Positions 62,312 through 64,000 of a stretch of DNA of 64,000 bases are shown piece by piece. Below the pieces are notes generated by a model. That model did no database searches. It saw only the letters and a program-made list of their open reading frames with translations, and was not told the origin of the DNA. The stretch spans positions 7,106,679 to 7,170,678 of the forward strand of contig NC_081337.1 of assembly GCF_022539665.2 (NCBI RefSeq), given 5' to 3'. Position 1 is the stretch's first letter. Each line of letters starts with the position of its first letter. The stretch is from Daphnia carinata. Its lineage: Eukaryota; Arthropoda; Branchiopoda; Diplostraca; Daphniidae. The position numbers and the translations under genes were made by a program.

Positions 62312-64000
62312 TTGCAGCACGCACACAACACATAGCACATCCACACAAGAAAGAGCCATTACGTGATGATATGAAATCCCCCCCTTCCCGGCCACATTCG
62401 ATCCGGCCGTTTCGTCTTTCCCTTCGCTCATTTTTTGTTGTTGTTTTTTTTTTTTCAACTCGAACAAAATAAAAAATACGCAATAGTTCATTGCTATTCA
62501 TCTTTAAAAAAAAAAAACGAATGCTACTGTTGTTGGACTTTGAAAACGAAGATTGTAATCGTATACACAGCCAAATAGACCAAAGAGTTCTTAATCATTT
62601 TCAAATTTTTATGTGAATTTTGAATAGCGTTTTTGAATTTAAAAAATAAATAAATAATAATATGGATAATGTAGAATTTCGAATAGAAATGAGTTGGATA
62701 CACGATCGTCTTCAAGAAGAGGCTGAGGAGACCAGCATCATCCAGCGACTTCCGGCTGTTTTATGGCACGACCTCCTGCGGCGATGTCACAGTGCCAGCA
62801 GTTGTATATATATTCCAACTCGTAAATACCACCAAAGCAAATAGATAAAATAATAAAAGTCTAGTTAAATGTTGATTTTCCTTTTTTTTTTATTTAATGT
62901 ATTCAAATTGCGCGCTTTTCTATTGCGTTTCAAATGTCTTTTTTTTTTTTGCTCAATAATACGCGACCATCGAGTCCAATCGTTCAATCGCAACGTCTTT
63001 ATTGATACATTTTGCTCATTGCACACGATCCTTTTTATACCCCAATCTGATTTTTCTCCTGATAAATATTCTTCTCTATTGAATATTCAATTGCTTTGGA
63101 CAACACTTGAACCAGCATATCATTATACAGTCCGCTATATACTCAACCGTATTTATATCTATACCCATCTCGTACATGTCCCCTACATACGTTTTTTTTT
63201 TTCCCTTGTTGTTTTGTTATATAGGCTTCCTAAATGGCGTTCCAGACTGATACGCTGTATACCATTGCAGGTACAGTTTAAATTCATATGAACCTTTCTC
63301 ACTTGTGTGCGGACTTTGGGACGCTATATATTGACGGATATAAATTGTTTGGAGTTCCTTCTATCTATAACAATCAACCCGATGGGGGGGCACACACACA
63401 CACACACTCTTTTCCAGGTGTCATTCTTGGCATCTTTCCCTACATCCCGATTGGCTTTTATCACAGTTTTGGGGCTATCCTGCTGTTCGCATGGAGAAAC
63501 GACGATACTTATACGCTATATGCATATACATATATATATATGTATAGAGAAAGAAGGAAGAAGAAAGCAAAAAAAAAAAAAAAAAAAAAGTTGTACACTT
63601 TGACGTATCATAAACATTCCAAACTCTCTGCTAGGAGAGTATGTTTTTCTTTCTCTTTTTTAGCCATGCACGTCGAAGAAAGAGAATTGAATGGAGGATT
63701 ATTAAACGACCGTCTGAGTTCCACGCTCCTTTTTCGGTAAGCAACACACACAGACCAACTGATAATAAATAGAAGTTTTATTCTACCATTTCTTATTTGG
63801 CCTGCAGGTGATTACCTTAAAATTTAAATGAAAAAAAAAAAATGTTTATACTTGCAATTGTTTTTGTTTTGCTTTGCTTTCTGTACGCAATTCGATGATG
63901 TATAGCATATGGGAAACATTTTGTCATAAATAATAGATCCATTCCGGATTGAACGACACCCACAACAAGACACCTGTGCATAAAGCAACAGACGACAACG

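Larger units (their letters stand above)
54785..64000. other. Patched 5' UTR, promoter and upstream non-coding region
   Basis: No ORF here resembles a protein. The first part (54785 to about 55850) probably contains the 5' UTR and core promoter, as it is GC-richer in patches and holds conserved-looking sequence. The rest is microsatellites, homopolymers and five of the seven exact Ci/Gli sites. ORFs such as 62662-62844 and 58278-58499 have no recognisable features, so I do not call them. Confidence 0.55.

Overview
This 64 kb window is eukaryotic nuclear DNA. Intron-rich genes with many 60-70 nt introns, a rolling stone pair, a CYP2-clan P450 and an invertebrate-type patched gene point to an arthropod. 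A cladoceran crustacean such as Daphnia is the best guess, but that is inference. I built gene models by hand, joining exons whose splice phases agree and checking each join against the known architecture of the family. Nine complete genes were found: three by short exons or single codons that a plain ORF scan misses (BRK1, CZIB and the first srGAP exon), and none is a pseudogene.

Layout. 1-2429 has no recognised gene. At 2430-3477 and 4870-5978 there are two tandem rolling stone-like membrane protein genes (+). At 7104-7465 (-) lies the tiny WAVE-complex subunit BRK1, head-to-head with a large srGAP-type F-BAR/RhoGAP/SH3 gene (+, 8131-18488) that has two alternative first coding exons. UBE3C, a HECT ubiquitin ligase (-, 19191-23183), converges on srGAP. 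A short region with two tRNA-derived SINE-like heads separates it from the XPG/ERCC5 nuclease (+, 24692-30047). A complete CZIB gene (+, 28345-29129) is nested inside intron 10 of XPG. A 2 kb block of about 350-bp tandem repeats carrying perfect palindromes lies between XPG and tripeptidyl peptidase II (-, 32399-37721). Head-to-head with TPP2 is a microsomal P450 (+, 38906-41240). The right third, 43133-54784 plus upstream DNA to 64000, is the patched locus (-): 11 coding exons, long introns full of homopolymer runs, and about 9 kb of upstream DNA.

Functional links. BRK1 and srGAP both act on Arp2/3-driven actin, and vertebrate srGAP3 is known as a WAVE-associated RacGAP, so their shared promoter region may matter. 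The most striking non-coding signal is in patched: seven exact copies of the Ci/Gli binding motif TGGGTGGTC in its introns and upstream DNA, where chance predicts about 0.1. This is what a Hedgehog-responsive, self-limiting patched gene should carry, and it maps candidate enhancers. XPG carries two GC-AG introns at diagnostic positions, which any GT-AG-only gene model would break.
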